Positions 27,971 through 36,543 are shown, counted from the stretch's first letter. The stretch is 64,000 nt of DNA from Thermoplasmatales archaeon (GCA_014874365.1 JACWAH010000019.1:62001-126000); one strand, 5' to 3'. Numbers and translations are program-made. The notes: a model not told the origin generated them from the sequence alone.

Positions 27971-28982
27971 CCTCAAAAAAAGGCTTTCATCCGGAAAGCC
28001 ACTAAATTTCCAGGAATCTATGGAATTAATTGTATTACTTGCAGGAACAGAAGCTACACTGGAGGACAGAGTGGAATTCCTGTCATATATGCATGAGAGG
28101 GGAGAAACGGATGAAGAACTTGCGGGTTTTGCATCAGGCATAAGAAAATTGTCAAGTCTCAGCAAAATTCCAGGAACCATGGATATTGTTGGAACCGGTG
28201 GAGATCGCAAGGACACAATCAATGTAAGCACCTGTTCGGCTATTGTGTGTGCGTCTCTTGGTGTTAAAGTTGCGAAGCATGGTAATCACGCCGTTACCGG
28301 TACCCTCGGCAGCGCAGATTTCCTTGCCAAATTGGGTTACACCTTTGAGTTTTCCCAGGAGGAGGCAGAATCAAGAATTAAGGAAACGAACTTCCTGTAT
28401 ATTCTCGCTGGAGTGCACAATTCAGCCTTCTCAAAATTCAAGGACGCAAGGAAGCAATTGAAACATGAGACCCTGTTCAATTTACTGGGACCGATTACGA
28501 ATCCATGCGATCCGGAAATCCTGGTCATAGGGTGCACAAATCTGCGCTACCTGAGCATATATGAAAAAATTCTTCAGAGACTGGGAAAGAAAGGTATTGT
28601 CATTTCTTCCGCAGATGGTATGGACGAAATATCTCCAGAAATGCAAACGACCCTGTCACTTGTCAATGGTGATATCAAGCGCCATGAAATAGATTCGAGG
28701 CAAACATTCGGATTCTCTTTTGAAACTGAAAATATTGCCAGGCACTCGGCAGAAGAAATCTTTGACCTGACCTTAAACTCCATAAAGGGAGAAGATGCCC
28801 GTGGTTCCCGGTTTATCGCAGCAAATGCCGCTCCAGCGCTATACCTGTCAGGCAATGCACCGGATCTAAGGGGTGGATACGAACTGGCCTTGAACGCCAT
28901 AAAGACAAAAAGGGCCTACACGCTCATGAATGAAGTGGTTTCTGATGAAGGACAGGCTAAACTCGGGGAGATTCATGGTTAA
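27954..28982 (+). CDS. trpD: Anthranilate phosphoribosyltransferase
   Basis: Joins anthranilate to PRPP. 342 residues with the PRPP-binding motif DIVGTGGDRKDTINVST, then KHGNHAVTG and a conserved LGPITNP. Second Mg site appears as DGMDEIS. Length and motif order are normal for the family. The ATG lies inside the trpA end and the stop overlaps trpF, so translation is coupled. Confidence 0.95.
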   Translation: MLQGIDLKKRLSSGKPLNFQESMELIVLLAGTEATLEDRVEFLSYMHERGETDEELAGFASGIRKLSSLSKIPGTMDIVGTGGDRKDTINVSTCSAIVCASLGVKVAKHGNHAVTGTLGSADFLAKLGYTFEFSQEEAESRIKETNFLYILAGVHNSAFSKFKDARKQLKHETLFNLLGPITNPCDPEILVIGCTNLRYLSIYEKILQRLGKKGIVISSADGMDEISPEMQTTLSLVNGDIKRHEIDSRQTFGFSFETENIARHSAEEIFDLTLNSIKGEDARGSRFIAANAAPALYLSGNAPDLRGGYELALNAIKTKRAYTLMNEVVSDEGQAKLGEIHG

Positions 28983-29556
28983 AATTTGCGGTATAACGAA
29001 CTTTGAGGACGGCAAACTTGCGTACAATCTCGGAGCAGATATGCTGGGAGTTGTGAGATCAAAGGAGTCTCCCAGATTCGCGGAAAATACCGTTATAGAA
29101 GAACTGAAAACACTTGGCGTTCCTGTAGTTGGCGTTTACACTGACTTAAGCCAGGTGCCGGATAATCCAGAAGAAGATTTTGTCCAGCTCCACTTCAACC
29201 ATACTGACCAGGAAATTGATAATGTGAAACTGAGGGGCGTTGGCACAATATCGGTTATACAATTTGAAACATTTACGAAGTTCCTGGAAAAATACGAGAG
29301 TTATAAGTTAGCCGGAACCAACCTGATCATGCTTGAATCAAAGGAGGGGATAATGAAACTCAAAAATTCTCTCTTGCACCTGTCCATGATGTATGATTTT
29401 GGAATCTCGGGGGGCATTAGCTATAAGGATATACCTGAAATCCTGACCATAAAGCCCAAGTTCATCGATCTCAGCAGTTCGCTCGAGAAATCACCCGGGA
29501 AGAAGGATCCAGAAAAAATGAAAAAGTTCTTTTCAGACCTGGAGGTACGTAATTGA
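28975..29556 (+). CDS. trpF: Phosphoribosylanthranilate isomerase
   Basis: Amadori isomerase of tryptophan synthesis, a small TIM barrel of 193 residues. The first strand MVKICGITNFEDG carries the catalytic Cys; the later region DFGISGGISYKDIPEI holds the catalytic Asp and phosphate loop. ATG 28975 overlaps the trpD stop and gives the exact family N-terminus; an upstream ATG at 28930 only extends into trpD. Ends in a TTGA overlap with trpE. Confidence 0.93.
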   Translation: MVKICGITNFEDGKLAYNLGADMLGVVRSKESPRFAENTVIEELKTLGVPVVGVYTDLSQVPDNPEEDFVQLHFNHTDQEIDNVKLRGVGTISVIQFETFTKFLEKYESYKLAGTNLIMLESKEGIMKLKNSLLHLSMMYDFGISGGISYKDIPEILTIKPKFIDLSSSLEKSPGKKDPEKMKKFFSDLEVRN

Positions 29557-30677
29557 GCCTGCTCGAAAGAATTCCCGCGCTGGTTAAATCCGGAACTGAT
29601 TTTGCATACTTCGTCACCTTTGATGATGAAAAATCCATATATGGAAAGGAGAGGCTCTTCATAGGAGGAAATTTGGTGAAATTTGATGAATCAAAGCACT
29701 TTCTCTGCCGTTCAGCGACTTCCAAAGCAGATTATTGCCCTGTGATAATAACGTTCGATTATGCCATGGAAATTTTCCCTGGTATCCCATTAAAAGAATC
29801 CACCTGGCCAAAGATTATGGTTTTACAACCGGATGTTATGCTTGAAGGAGAGATTCGAAGAGCGGACACCTCTGATTCCATAATCCCGGGAAGGGAAAAC
29901 GCTGACAAAAAAGTAATATCCGCAATAGTGGAGGCAAGAGAAAAGATCATCACGGGGGAATTACTCCAGGTCGTTCTATCTAAAGAATTCCAAACAAGAC
30001 ACAACTCTCCAGTGAAATCTCTCAAAACTTATCTTACACAGGATAGATCCAAATATGTCTACTACTACAAATTTGGAAGTTATGAGGTATTTGGAAGTTC
30101 GCCGGAGAGCTTGGTTCGACTGAACAAGGGGATAGCGACGCTAAATCCAATAGCAGGCACTCGTGACAGGGGGAGGAACACCGAAGAGGATTCAAACCTG
30201 GAGCATGATTTGAGAGTCAACGGCAAGGAGCTCTGTGAACACAGGATGCTTGTGGATCTGTCCAGGAATGATCTGATGAAAGTTTGTCAGCCAGGAACTG
30301 TAGAAGTCGTGACTGACCAGAAGATAAGAAAATATCGTTCGGTTCAGCACATTGTAAGCGAGGTGAGGGGAAATTTGAACCATGGAGAATGCCTGGACAG
30401 CCTGGTTTATAGTGTTTTCCCCGCAGGTACGGTTTCAGGGGCACCTAAAAAACGTGCTTTGGAACTGATTGCCGAATTGGAAACCACTGCCAGGGGACCA
30501 TACTCCGGTGCAATTGGAATAATCGGGAAGGATTTCCTCGATCTTGCCATCACCATCCGAACCTGCTACGGTAACGATGGAGCTTACATCACAAGAGCAG
30601 GGGCAGGGATAGTAAAAGATTCGGTCCCGGAAAATGAACTTCATGAAATGTTCCAGAAGGCTTCAACGGTGATTTGA
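29553..30677 (+). CDS. trpE: Anthranilate synthase component I
   Basis: Converts chorismate to anthranilate using ammonia from TrpG. The conserved chorismate-binding C-terminal half is complete: FGSSPESLVRL, NPIAGTRDRGR, DLSRNDLMKVC, VSEVRGNL, FPAGTVSGAPKKRA, YSGAIG and ITRAGAGIV. At 374 residues it is shorter than most TrpE; the missing part is in the N-terminal domain that holds the tryptophan feedback site, so regulation may be reduced. TTG start overlapping trpF. Its UGA stop is followed in the same frame by trpG. Confidence 0.94.
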   Translation: MSLLERIPALVKSGTDFAYFVTFDDEKSIYGKERLFIGGNLVKFDESKHFLCRSATSKADYCPVIITFDYAMEIFPGIPLKESTWPKIMVLQPDVMLEGEIRRADTSDSIIPGRENADKKVISAIVEAREKIITGELLQVVLSKEFQTRHNSPVKSLKTYLTQDRSKYVYYYKFGSYEVFGSSPESLVRLNKGIATLNPIAGTRDRGRNTEEDSNLEHDLRVNGKELCEHRMLVDLSRNDLMKVCQPGTVEVVTDQKIRKYRSVQHIVSEVRGNLNHGECLDSLVYSVFPAGTVSGAPKKRALELIAELETTARGPYSGAIGIIGKDFLDLAITIRTCYGNDGAYITRAGAGIVKDSVPENELHEMFQKASTVI

Positions 30678-31238
30678 ACGGGCAAGAGCATACTCATCAT
30701 AGATAATTTTGATTCCTTCACCTACAATTTTAAGGGATTACTCAGCAAATTAGGGCTGGATTGCGAAATCAAAACAAATCTTGAAGCTAACAGTGACCAG
30801 TTTTACGATAGAGTAATAGTTTCCCCAGGCCCTGGAAACCCAGCAGTTGATTCAGCACGGGGCAGGCTCTTTGATTTTCTGGACTCTGGAAATTTTGGCA
30901 AAGTGATGGGTGTATGCTTTGGCCATCAAGCGATAGCCGCTTTCCTGGGTTGTGAGATTTATCAAACAAGCAGGCTGATGCATGGAGAAATAGACAGGAT
31001 CCAGCATTTCAATAATCCCATTTTCTCCGGAGTCCCTGATAAGTTTTCAGCGATAAGATACCACTCTCTTGCTGTTAAACCAGGAAATAATGTTACTGTC
31101 ACTGCCGTCTCTGAATCGGATGGTGTTGTCATGGCAATTTCAGCCAGGAACGGTAAGTTCACCGGATTGCAATTTCATCCGGAGAGCTTCTATTCACAGT
31201 TTGGTCCTGAGATAATGTCAAATTTCGTTGGTGAGTAA
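30678..31238 (+). CDS. trpG: Anthranilate synthase component II (glutamine amidotransferase), start unresolved
   Basis: Supplies ammonia to TrpE. The class I amidotransferase features are intact: IIDNFDSFTYNF at the start, VSPGPGNP, the nucleophile in GVCFGHQAIA, and the His-x-Glu in LQFHPESF. No ATG, GTG or TTG occurs in frame between the trpE UGA (30675-30677) and GTG/ATG at 30900/30903, which lie too late. An ATA at 30690 would give a canonical N-terminus. Alternatively, one base fewer in the GGG at 30680-30682 would let a TTG overlapping the trpE stop read into trpG. Coordinates mark the open frame after the UGA. Confidence 0.85.
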   Translation, partial: TGKSILIIDNFDSFTYNFKGLLSKLGLDCEIKTNLEANSDQFYDRVIVSPGPGNPAVDSARGRLFDFLDSGNFGKVMGVCFGHQAIAAFLGCEIYQTSRLMHGEIDRIQHFNNPIFSGVPDKFSAIRYHSLAVKPGNNVTVTAVSESDGVVMAISARNGKFTGLQFHPESFYSQFGPEIMSNFVGE

Positions 31239-31239
31239 G

Positions 31240-31965
31240 ATGTCAATAGTGGAAGAACTTTACAGAATAAATGAGAGCAGGAAGAAAGCCGAATACCGGA
31301 GGATTCGGGGGCCAATCAGTATGATAAGCAGCATAAGGAAGCATAGTGCGCCCGGCAGAAAAGCAATCATCGCAGAATTCAAGAGGAATTCCCCTTCAGG
31401 TTTTTCTGCATTAAAGAACGAAAGCCCAGGTGAATATTTTGCCAGCGTGATTGACGACACAATAGGGGGGTTCAGTGTAATCACGCAACCTTTACACTTC
31501 AACGGATGTTTTTCTGACCTTGCTTCGGTGCAGGAATTTAGAATCCCCATACTGGCAAAGGAATTCATTGCCTCCGAGGCCATGATTGAGAATTCTTTTA
31601 ACTCCGGCGCAGACGTAATATTATTGATCTCGGATTTCCTGGATTATAGCTCAATACAGAAGCTGGCAGGATCTGCAATAGAAAAAGGCATGGAAGTACT
31701 CGTTGAATTTCATGATCCGGAGAAATTCCCGGAAATCCATGAAACGGATAAAATAATGGTGGGATACAACAGGAGGAACCTTATTAATATGAAAATCGAA
31801 GATAACCCTTCATCAATAAGGGCTCTTGCTACATATGATGGAGTAAGGGTGCTTGAGAGCGGTATAGGTAAGGACAACTTTGCAAGACTTAACAAACTCG
31901 ATTGCGATGCACTGCTTATAGGAAGATCAATGCTAGAGAGGAGTCTTATTCCAGGTGAACTCTGA
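31240..31965 (+). CDS. trpC: Indole-3-glycerol phosphate synthase
   Basis: TIM-barrel enzyme closing the indole ring. 241 residues with AIIAEFKRNSPSG (catalytic Lys and phosphate region), ILAKEFIASE (catalytic Lys), VLVEFHDPE, VGYNRRNL and the end motif LLIGRSMLE. The ATG at 31240 follows the trpG stop by one base; an upstream TTG in the same frame lies within trpG and is unlikely. Confidence 0.94.
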   Translation: MSIVEELYRINESRKKAEYRRIRGPISMISSIRKHSAPGRKAIIAEFKRNSPSGFSALKNESPGEYFASVIDDTIGGFSVITQPLHFNGCFSDLASVQEFRIPILAKEFIASEAMIENSFNSGADVILLISDFLDYSSIQKLAGSAIEKGMEVLVEFHDPEKFPEIHETDKIMVGYNRRNLINMKIEDNPSSIRALATYDGVRVLESGIGKDNFARLNKLDCDALLIGRSMLERSLIPGEL

Positions 31966-32786
31966 TGGAGGCAGGAGAGTTTTACGATAAACTGGTAACC
32001 GGCGACAGGTTCGTTTATATCGCCGGGCCATGCGCCGTTGAAAGTGCAGATCAAATCCTGAAAACGGCGAGATTTCTCTCCAGGAAAGGAATCCCGGTTC
32101 TCAGAGGGGGGGCTTTCAAGCCCAGAACCGATCCGGGCAGTTTTCAGGGGTTGGGCACGAAAGCACTCGAATACCTGGCTGAGGCAAAGGAAGAAACAGG
32201 GATGCTTGTGGCGACTGAGTTGCTTGATTATGACACGCTTCCATCATTCATGGACTCCGTTGACTTACTGCAGATTGGTTCCAGAAACTGCCAGAATTTT
32301 CCACTGCTCAGGAAAGTTGGGAGAATGGATAAACCTGTAATTCTCAAGAGAGGCTTCGGCAATACCATAGATGAGTTCATCAAGGCTGCTAAATATATTA
32401 CAAATGAAGGAAACAAGAGAGTTATAATGGTGGAAAGGGGAATCAGGACTTTTGAGCCTGCAACCAGATTTACACTTGACGTATCCACAATTCCTGTAAT
32501 CAAGGAGAGGACAGGTTTCCCAATAGTCGTGGACCCCAGCCACCCAGCAGGACTGGCCAGGTATGTAGAACCACTCGCCCTGGCTGGTATTGCAGCCGGT
32601 GCGAACGGAATAATGGTGGAGGTACATCCGGATCCTGCCGCCGCACTCAGCGATCCTCTGCAGCAATTGAATTTTGATTCATTTACTTCCCTTCTGGAGA
32701 AATCAGACGCCATACTCAAGGCGTTAGGGAGAGTTCCCATTAGGCTGGAAGAATACGAAGGGAGCCAGTTCGATATATATAAATAG
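31965..32786 (+). CDS. 3-deoxy-7-phosphoheptulonate (DAHP) synthase, type I-beta
   Basis: First enzyme of the shikimate pathway, joining PEP and erythrose 4-phosphate. 273 residues with IAGPCAVES, AFKPRTDPGSFQGLG, KRGFGNTIDEF and VDPSHPAG, the KDO8P/DAHP synthase core. It has neither the ferredoxin-like regulatory domain nor a chorismate mutase domain, so feedback control by those means is not expected. Its ATG overlaps the trpC stop, making it the last gene of the trp operon and tying carbon entry to tryptophan output. Confidence 0.92.
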   Translation: MEAGEFYDKLVTGDRFVYIAGPCAVESADQILKTARFLSRKGIPVLRGGAFKPRTDPGSFQGLGTKALEYLAEAKEETGMLVATELLDYDTLPSFMDSVDLLQIGSRNCQNFPLLRKVGRMDKPVILKRGFGNTIDEFIKAAKYITNEGNKRVIMVERGIRTFEPATRFTLDVSTIPVIKERTGFPIVVDPSHPAGLARYVEPLALAGIAAGANGIMVEVHPDPAAALSDPLQQLNFDSFTSLLEKSDAILKALGRVPIRLEEYEGSQFDIYK

Positions 32787-32828
32787 ATTCGATGGCTTTC
32801 GTTTTGCTTCAGGAATTGGTGCTATATT

Positions 32829-33608
32829 ATGCAAGATGGTGACTTCATAAAGATCGATTATGAAATGAGGGCAGGCGATGATAAGCAGCTCATTGAGACA
32901 AATAACGAGAAGATAGCCAGGGAAAGCGGGATTTACGATGAGAATGGATATTATGGTGACTTTGTCGCCATCGTTGGTTCAGAACTCTTCTTCAAGACGC
33001 TTAATGAATCTTTCCTGGCTGCAGAAGCCGGAAAGGAATATGAGGTTGTCATAAAGCCGGAACAGGCATTTGGAATAAGAGACGCGAAGAATATTCATGT
33101 TCACACTGTTCGGGAATTCGAAAGACTGAAGGTGGAGCCGGAAGTTGGCAAGGAGGTAATAGTCAACAGTAGAAAGGGGAAAGTAATATCCGTTACCCCT
33201 GGAAGAGTTGTGGTAGATTACAATAACAGGTATGCAGGTAAAACCATATTTTACAAATATACCTTGAAGGAGAAAGTTGAAGATCCGGCCGCTAAGGCTA
33301 TGGCCATAATCCGAATCTACTACACAAAAGAGTCACAGGACTTCAGCGTAACTTCCAAGGATGGAAACCTGCAAATTGTGGTCTCAGAAGCATCCAAGTT
33401 CGATATCATGTGGCTAGAGGCAAAATACCAGATTGTAAACGAGATACGAAAATATCTCAAGGACGCGGAAATCGAGATTATAGAAAAATATTCCAAGATC
33501 GAGGAACCGAAGAAGGACGAAGCTGAAGCGGAAACTGCAGCGCCAAATGAGGAAGATAAGTCTGGAAATGCCAAGAAAAATGAACAGAAGGCAGCCCAGC
33601 CCCAGTAA
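32829..33608 (+). CDS. FKBP-type (SlyD-like) peptidyl-prolyl isomerase
   Basis: Folding helper of the long archaeal FKBP class, 259 residues. The FKBP core (GDFIKIDYEMRA ... VVIKPEQAFGIRD) is interrupted by an insert-in-flap region; after the core come VTPGRVVVDYNNRYAGKT and an extra C-terminal domain with a highly charged, Ala/Glu/Lys-rich tail from about residue 225. A strong atatataaatag box at 32775-32786 lies inside the end of the previous gene and implies a separate promoter with a short leader. Confidence 0.87.
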   Translation: MQDGDFIKIDYEMRAGDDKQLIETNNEKIARESGIYDENGYYGDFVAIVGSELFFKTLNESFLAAEAGKEYEVVIKPEQAFGIRDAKNIHVHTVREFERLKVEPEVGKEVIVNSRKGKVISVTPGRVVVDYNNRYAGKTIFYKYTLKEKVEDPAAKAMAIIRIYYTKESQDFSVTSKDGNLQIVVSEASKFDIMWLEAKYQIVNEIRKYLKDAEIEIIEKYSKIEEPKKDEAEAETAAPNEEDKSGNAKKNEQKAAQPQ

Positions 33609-34374
33609 CAACGATCCTTTTTTTGAAGAATTTATTTCCCGACTTTCAAAGAGGGTAGAGATCGTTCTTGTCGAGCCCAAATACCAGGGAAATATAGGCG
33701 CAATTGCCAGGGTAATGAAAAATACAGGCTTCAATCGACTCACAATAACCGGCAATGTCAGGATCGAGGAAGAAGCCGAGATCAGGGCAATGGCAGGCAG
33801 GGAGATCCTTTCCAGCAGTAAATCTGTGAATTCTATTACGGAACTTGATCACGATTCGTATTTAATTGCAACGTCAAGTGTTGCCACTTCTACCAGCAGG
33901 AAATACAGGAGGGTAACTGTGACCATCGATGAACTGTGGAAAAAAATCCTAAGCGACAATAACAAGTACAGCATTTTGTTCGGCCGTGAAGATGACGGGC
34001 TCCTGAACGAGGAAATAGAGCTATGTCATTATTTTGTTTCAATAATAGGAAATCCAGATTATCCAGTCTACAACATATCCCATGCAGTGGGAATACTATT
34101 ATACAAGGCTCTTGAACAGTATGACAAACCAGAACTTCCCATAGAAAACATGGACGCAGGAGATGCAGGCAGGTTGATAGATATATTGGCTGAAATTCTG
34201 CAAAAAACCGGGTATCCGGAACATAAAATCGCTAACGCAGTTGTGATGCTCAGGCGCCTGATAGCAAGATCAGAAATTTCCCAGAAAGAATATTTCAAGT
34301 TAATGGGGATTATGCGAATTATATCGAAAAACATTATAAATTCTTCACCTGAAGGAACAATTAAGAAAGAATGA
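33580..34374 (+). CDS. TrmJ-like SPOUT RNA 2'-O-methyltransferase
   Basis: SPOUT/TrmH-group methyltransferase likely acting on tRNA (archaeal TrmJ methylates C32). Starting from VEIVLVEPKYQGNIGAIARVMKNTGF, it has the expected substrate/SAM signature; ILFGREDDGLLNEEI and the knot-forming YPVYNISHAVGILLYKAL follow, and a helical C-terminal extension completes 264 residues. The frame remains open upstream to 33547; ATG 33580 is chosen as giving the shortest overlap (29 nt) with the FKBP gene. Confidence 0.85.
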   Translation: MNRRQPSPSNNDPFFEEFISRLSKRVEIVLVEPKYQGNIGAIARVMKNTGFNRLTITGNVRIEEEAEIRAMAGREILSSSKSVNSITELDHDSYLIATSSVATSTSRKYRRVTVTIDELWKKILSDNNKYSILFGREDDGLLNEEIELCHYFVSIIGNPDYPVYNISHAVGILLYKALEQYDKPELPIENMDAGDAGRLIDILAEILQKTGYPEHKIANAVVMLRRLIARSEISQKEYFKLMGIMRIISKNIINSSPEGTIKKE

Positions 34375-34526
34375 ATGAATTCAAGCAAAGCAACATTAGC
34401 AATAGCATAGCAAGCAATACCATTCCAGAAAAACGGATAAACAATAAATACAGAATACATATCAACTGGGAGAAAGGGATTGGATCTCGCAATGACGGGA
34501 AGCGCTCTTTCGAAATCGGTGTTACC
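34375..34526 (+). other. Gap before rpl18e: leader region or N-terminal extension
   Basis: 152 bases separate the TrmJ-like stop from the family-consistent L18e start. The L18e frame stays open back to an ATG at 34371, but the intervening codons (MNEFKQSNISNS ...) resemble no L18e N-terminus. The stretch may be a 5' leader; a weak atacatatc box lies near 34456. No RNA gene was recognised. Confidence 0.35.
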
Positions 34527-34895
34527 ATGGCAGTAGATATTTCAAGGAAAACCAGCCCGGTCCTGAAAGAGACTATAGTTCAGCTAAAGGACGTATCAAG
34601 AAAGAGCGAGTCAGTATTCTGGAGGGACATTGCAGAGAGGTTGACCAGGGGCAGGAGAAGATACGCCAGCGTCGATCTTGGAAAAATCGAGAGGTTGTGC
34701 GCTGAAGGGGACATAGTTGTCGTGCCGGGATCTGTTCTTGGCGGTGGAAAGATCGAGAAAAAGATAACAATTTCGGCACTTAAATTCTCGTCCTCCGCAA
34801 TTGCCAAAATAGCTACAGCAGGTGGGAAATCCAGGTCTTTGACAGATCTAGCTGAAGAGAATCCAAAGGGACTTAATATCAAGATTATAAGGTGA
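34527..34895 (+). CDS. rpl18e: Large ribosomal subunit protein L18e
   Basis: Archaeal ribosomal protein eL18, 122 residues. Visible family blocks are FWRDIAERLTRGRRRYASVDLGKIERL, VVVPGSVLGGGKIEKKI and the C-terminal AGGKSRSL ... NPKGLNIKII. ATG 34527 gives the normal start. It opens the conserved archaeal cluster L18e-L13-S9-RpoN; the L13 ATG follows after 4 nt. Confidence 0.93.
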   Translation: MAVDISRKTSPVLKETIVQLKDVSRKSESVFWRDIAERLTRGRRRYASVDLGKIERLCAEGDIVVVPGSVLGGGKIEKKITISALKFSSSAIAKIATAGGKSRSLTDLAEENPKGLNIKIIR

Positions 34896-34899
34896 AGAA

Positions 34900-35319
34900 A
34901 TGTTATATATCGACGCAGAGAACCTGATTTATGGAAGACTTTCCACTTTCGTCGCGAAGTCTTTGCTCAATGGGGAGGAAGTTACCATAATAAATTCGCA
35001 TAAAGTCGTGATTACCGGCACAAAGAAATTCATAATACAAACTTTTAAAGAGAGGGTCGAGCGAGGTAGCGTCAGGAAAGGGCCACACTACCCACGGACT
35101 CCAAACCAGATCCTCAGGAGGTCTATAGGAGATATGCTCCCGAAGAAGAAAACAACCGGGAAGGATGCTTTGAGTAAATGCATGGTTTATACCAGGAGAC
35201 CCTATTCTATGAGTGAACTTAAGTTTGAGACGGTCGAGAAGGCTAGGAATAACAAGGCCACCGGGTTCCTTACTCTTGCCGATATTTCAAAAGAGCTTGG
35301 ATATAAGGTGAGAGAATGA
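34900..35319 (+). CDS. rpl13: Large ribosomal subunit protein L13 (uL13)
   Basis: 139-residue uL13. The N-terminal YIDAENLIYGRLSTFVAKSLL, the following VTIINSHKVVITG and the GPHYPRTPNQILRRSIGDMLP region are diagnostic. Spacing and overlap (4 nt with rps9) show a tightly coupled ribosomal operon. Confidence 0.95.
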   Translation: MLYIDAENLIYGRLSTFVAKSLLNGEEVTIINSHKVVITGTKKFIIQTFKERVERGSVRKGPHYPRTPNQILRRSIGDMLPKKKTTGKDALSKCMVYTRRPYSMSELKFETVEKARNNKATGFLTLADISKELGYKVRE

Positions 35320-35729
35320 GCGAAAAGAAAAAGAACGTAATTTACACGTCAGGCAAGAGAAAGACCGCAGTTGCGAGAGCAATCACTAAAAAGGGAAAAG
35401 GCCTCATTACAGTTAACGGGAAGCCTATAGAATTCTTTCCGGTGTCAATTCTCAGAGAAAAGCTCCTTGACCCGATAAAGATTGCCGGAGAGAAAATTAA
35501 TTCAATAGATATTGAGGTCAGCGTTTCCGGAGGCGGCGTTACAGGACAGGCTGATGCTTCCCGTACCGCAATAGCAAAGGGGATCATTGAATATTTTAAG
35601 GATGACTCTATTGAGGAAGCGTTCAGGCTCTATGACAGGACACTGCTGGTTAACGACATCCGGAGAAAGATGCCCAAGAAACCTACAGGTTCGGGAGCAA
35701 GGGCAAAGAGACAGAAATCGTATAGGTGA
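35316..35729 (+). CDS. rps9: Small ribosomal subunit protein S9 (uS9)
   Basis: 137-residue uS9. TSGKRKTAVARA near the start, GGGVTGQADASRTAIAKGI in the middle, and a basic C-terminus ending in GARAKRQKSYR, whose last residues reach the P-site tRNA, are all present. ATG overlaps the L13 stop. Confidence 0.96.
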   Translation: MSEKKKNVIYTSGKRKTAVARAITKKGKGLITVNGKPIEFFPVSILREKLLDPIKIAGEKINSIDIEVSVSGGGVTGQADASRTAIAKGIIEYFKDDSIEEAFRLYDRTLLVNDIRRKMPKKPTGSGARAKRQKSYR

Positions 35730-35736
35730 AATGTAA

Positions 35737-35955
35737 TTGATAATACCAGTCAGATGTTTCAGTTGTGGAAGGGTAGTCGCTTCTGATTACGAGAAATTCA
35801 AGACGGGAATGGATAAGATCAGGTCGACAGGAAAGAAGCCAACAGATGCCGAAATTGAAAAGACCCTGGATGATCTGGGTGTTGAAAGGTACTGTTGCAG
35901 AAGAATGATTCTTTCGCACATAGATCTGATCGACGAAATACTCCCCTTCTCATAA
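35737..35955 (+). CDS. rpoN: DNA-directed RNA polymerase subunit N
   Basis: 72-residue zinc-bundle subunit (Rpb10 homologue) of archaeal RNA polymerase. PVRCFSCGRV supplies the first cysteine pair and RYCCRRMILSH the second pair; helix DAEIEKTLDDLG lies between them. TTG start 7 nt after the rps9 stop; no ATG is available in frame. Two bases separate its TAA from tRNA-Pro, so the tRNA may be cut from the same transcript. Confidence 0.94.
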   Translation: MIIPVRCFSCGRVVASDYEKFKTGMDKIRSTGKKPTDAEIEKTLDDLGVERYCCRRMILSHIDLIDEILPFS

Positions 35956-35956
35956 A

Positions 35957-36029
35957 GGGACCGTGGGGTAGTTTGGTATCCTACCAGCTTGGGGTGTTGG
36001 TAACCTGAGTTCAAATCTCAGCGGTCCCA
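35957..36029 (+). tRNA. tRNA-Pro (anticodon GGG)
   Basis: 73-nt cloverleaf without encoded CCA: acceptor GGGACCG / CGGTCCC, anticodon stem CCAGC / GTTGG around loop TTGGGGT (anticodon GGG), T stem CTGAG / CTCAG with loop TTCAAAT, discriminator A. No intron. It is the left boundary of an accessory region, and its last 20 bases recur at 39287-39306. Confidence 0.95.
36010..36029 (+). repeat. attL-like site in tRNA-Pro
   Basis: The last 20 bases of tRNA-Pro, TTCAAATCTCAGCGGTCCCA, match 39287-39306 at 19 of 20 positions in direct orientation. This is the usual footprint of integration into the 3' end of a tRNA gene. Confidence 0.7.
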
Positions 36030-36162
36030 CTTATAGTTATAAGCAAATCCTCCATTATAACTAATAGAGGAAATTGTCTAATTATAATTAAGTAGATACT
36101 AAGTTATCATTTAATTCTTCACTAAATAGAACATTTTTATCAAGTCGATTGTCCTTTGAATG

Positions 36163-36543
36163 TCAGAACGTATCAAGGTTCTCAGTAAAAATATAATCCT
36201 TATGATATTTCTCGATGCTGTCACTATTTCTTAATTTTATCAATCTCTTATTTATCTCTCCAATATTTTTTGAGTCAATTTCTATCCCAATATACCTCCT
36301 TGATAACTGTTTCGCAACTACTAACGTTGTTCCAGTCCCCGCAAAAGGGTCAAAAACCAAATCTCCAATATTAGTAGAAGATAAGATTATCCTCAACAAT
36401 AGAGCTATCGGGGATTGTTGCTTATGAAATCTGTCACCGTTTTCCTGTCTTAATGCTTCGTCGCCTGCAAAATATCCTGAAGTTAACTCTCTAATATCAT
36501 CCCATACATCAGTAACATATATTCCATCTGGTCCTGCATATTT
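36163..36543 (-). pseudogene. Truncated DNA methyltransferase (N4/N6 type), C-terminal part
   Basis: The frame covers YAGPDGIYVTDVWDD, the segment GDRFHKQQSPIALLLRII and DPFAGTGTTLVVAKQLSRRYIGIEID. This is the SAM-binding region and C-terminus of a cytosine-N4/adenine-N6 DNA methyltransferase in which SAM-motif I comes last. An in-frame TGA at 36544-36546 and the absence of the catalytic (S/D)PPY half upstream show a 5'-deleted relic. No restriction gene adjoins it. Confidence 0.75.
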
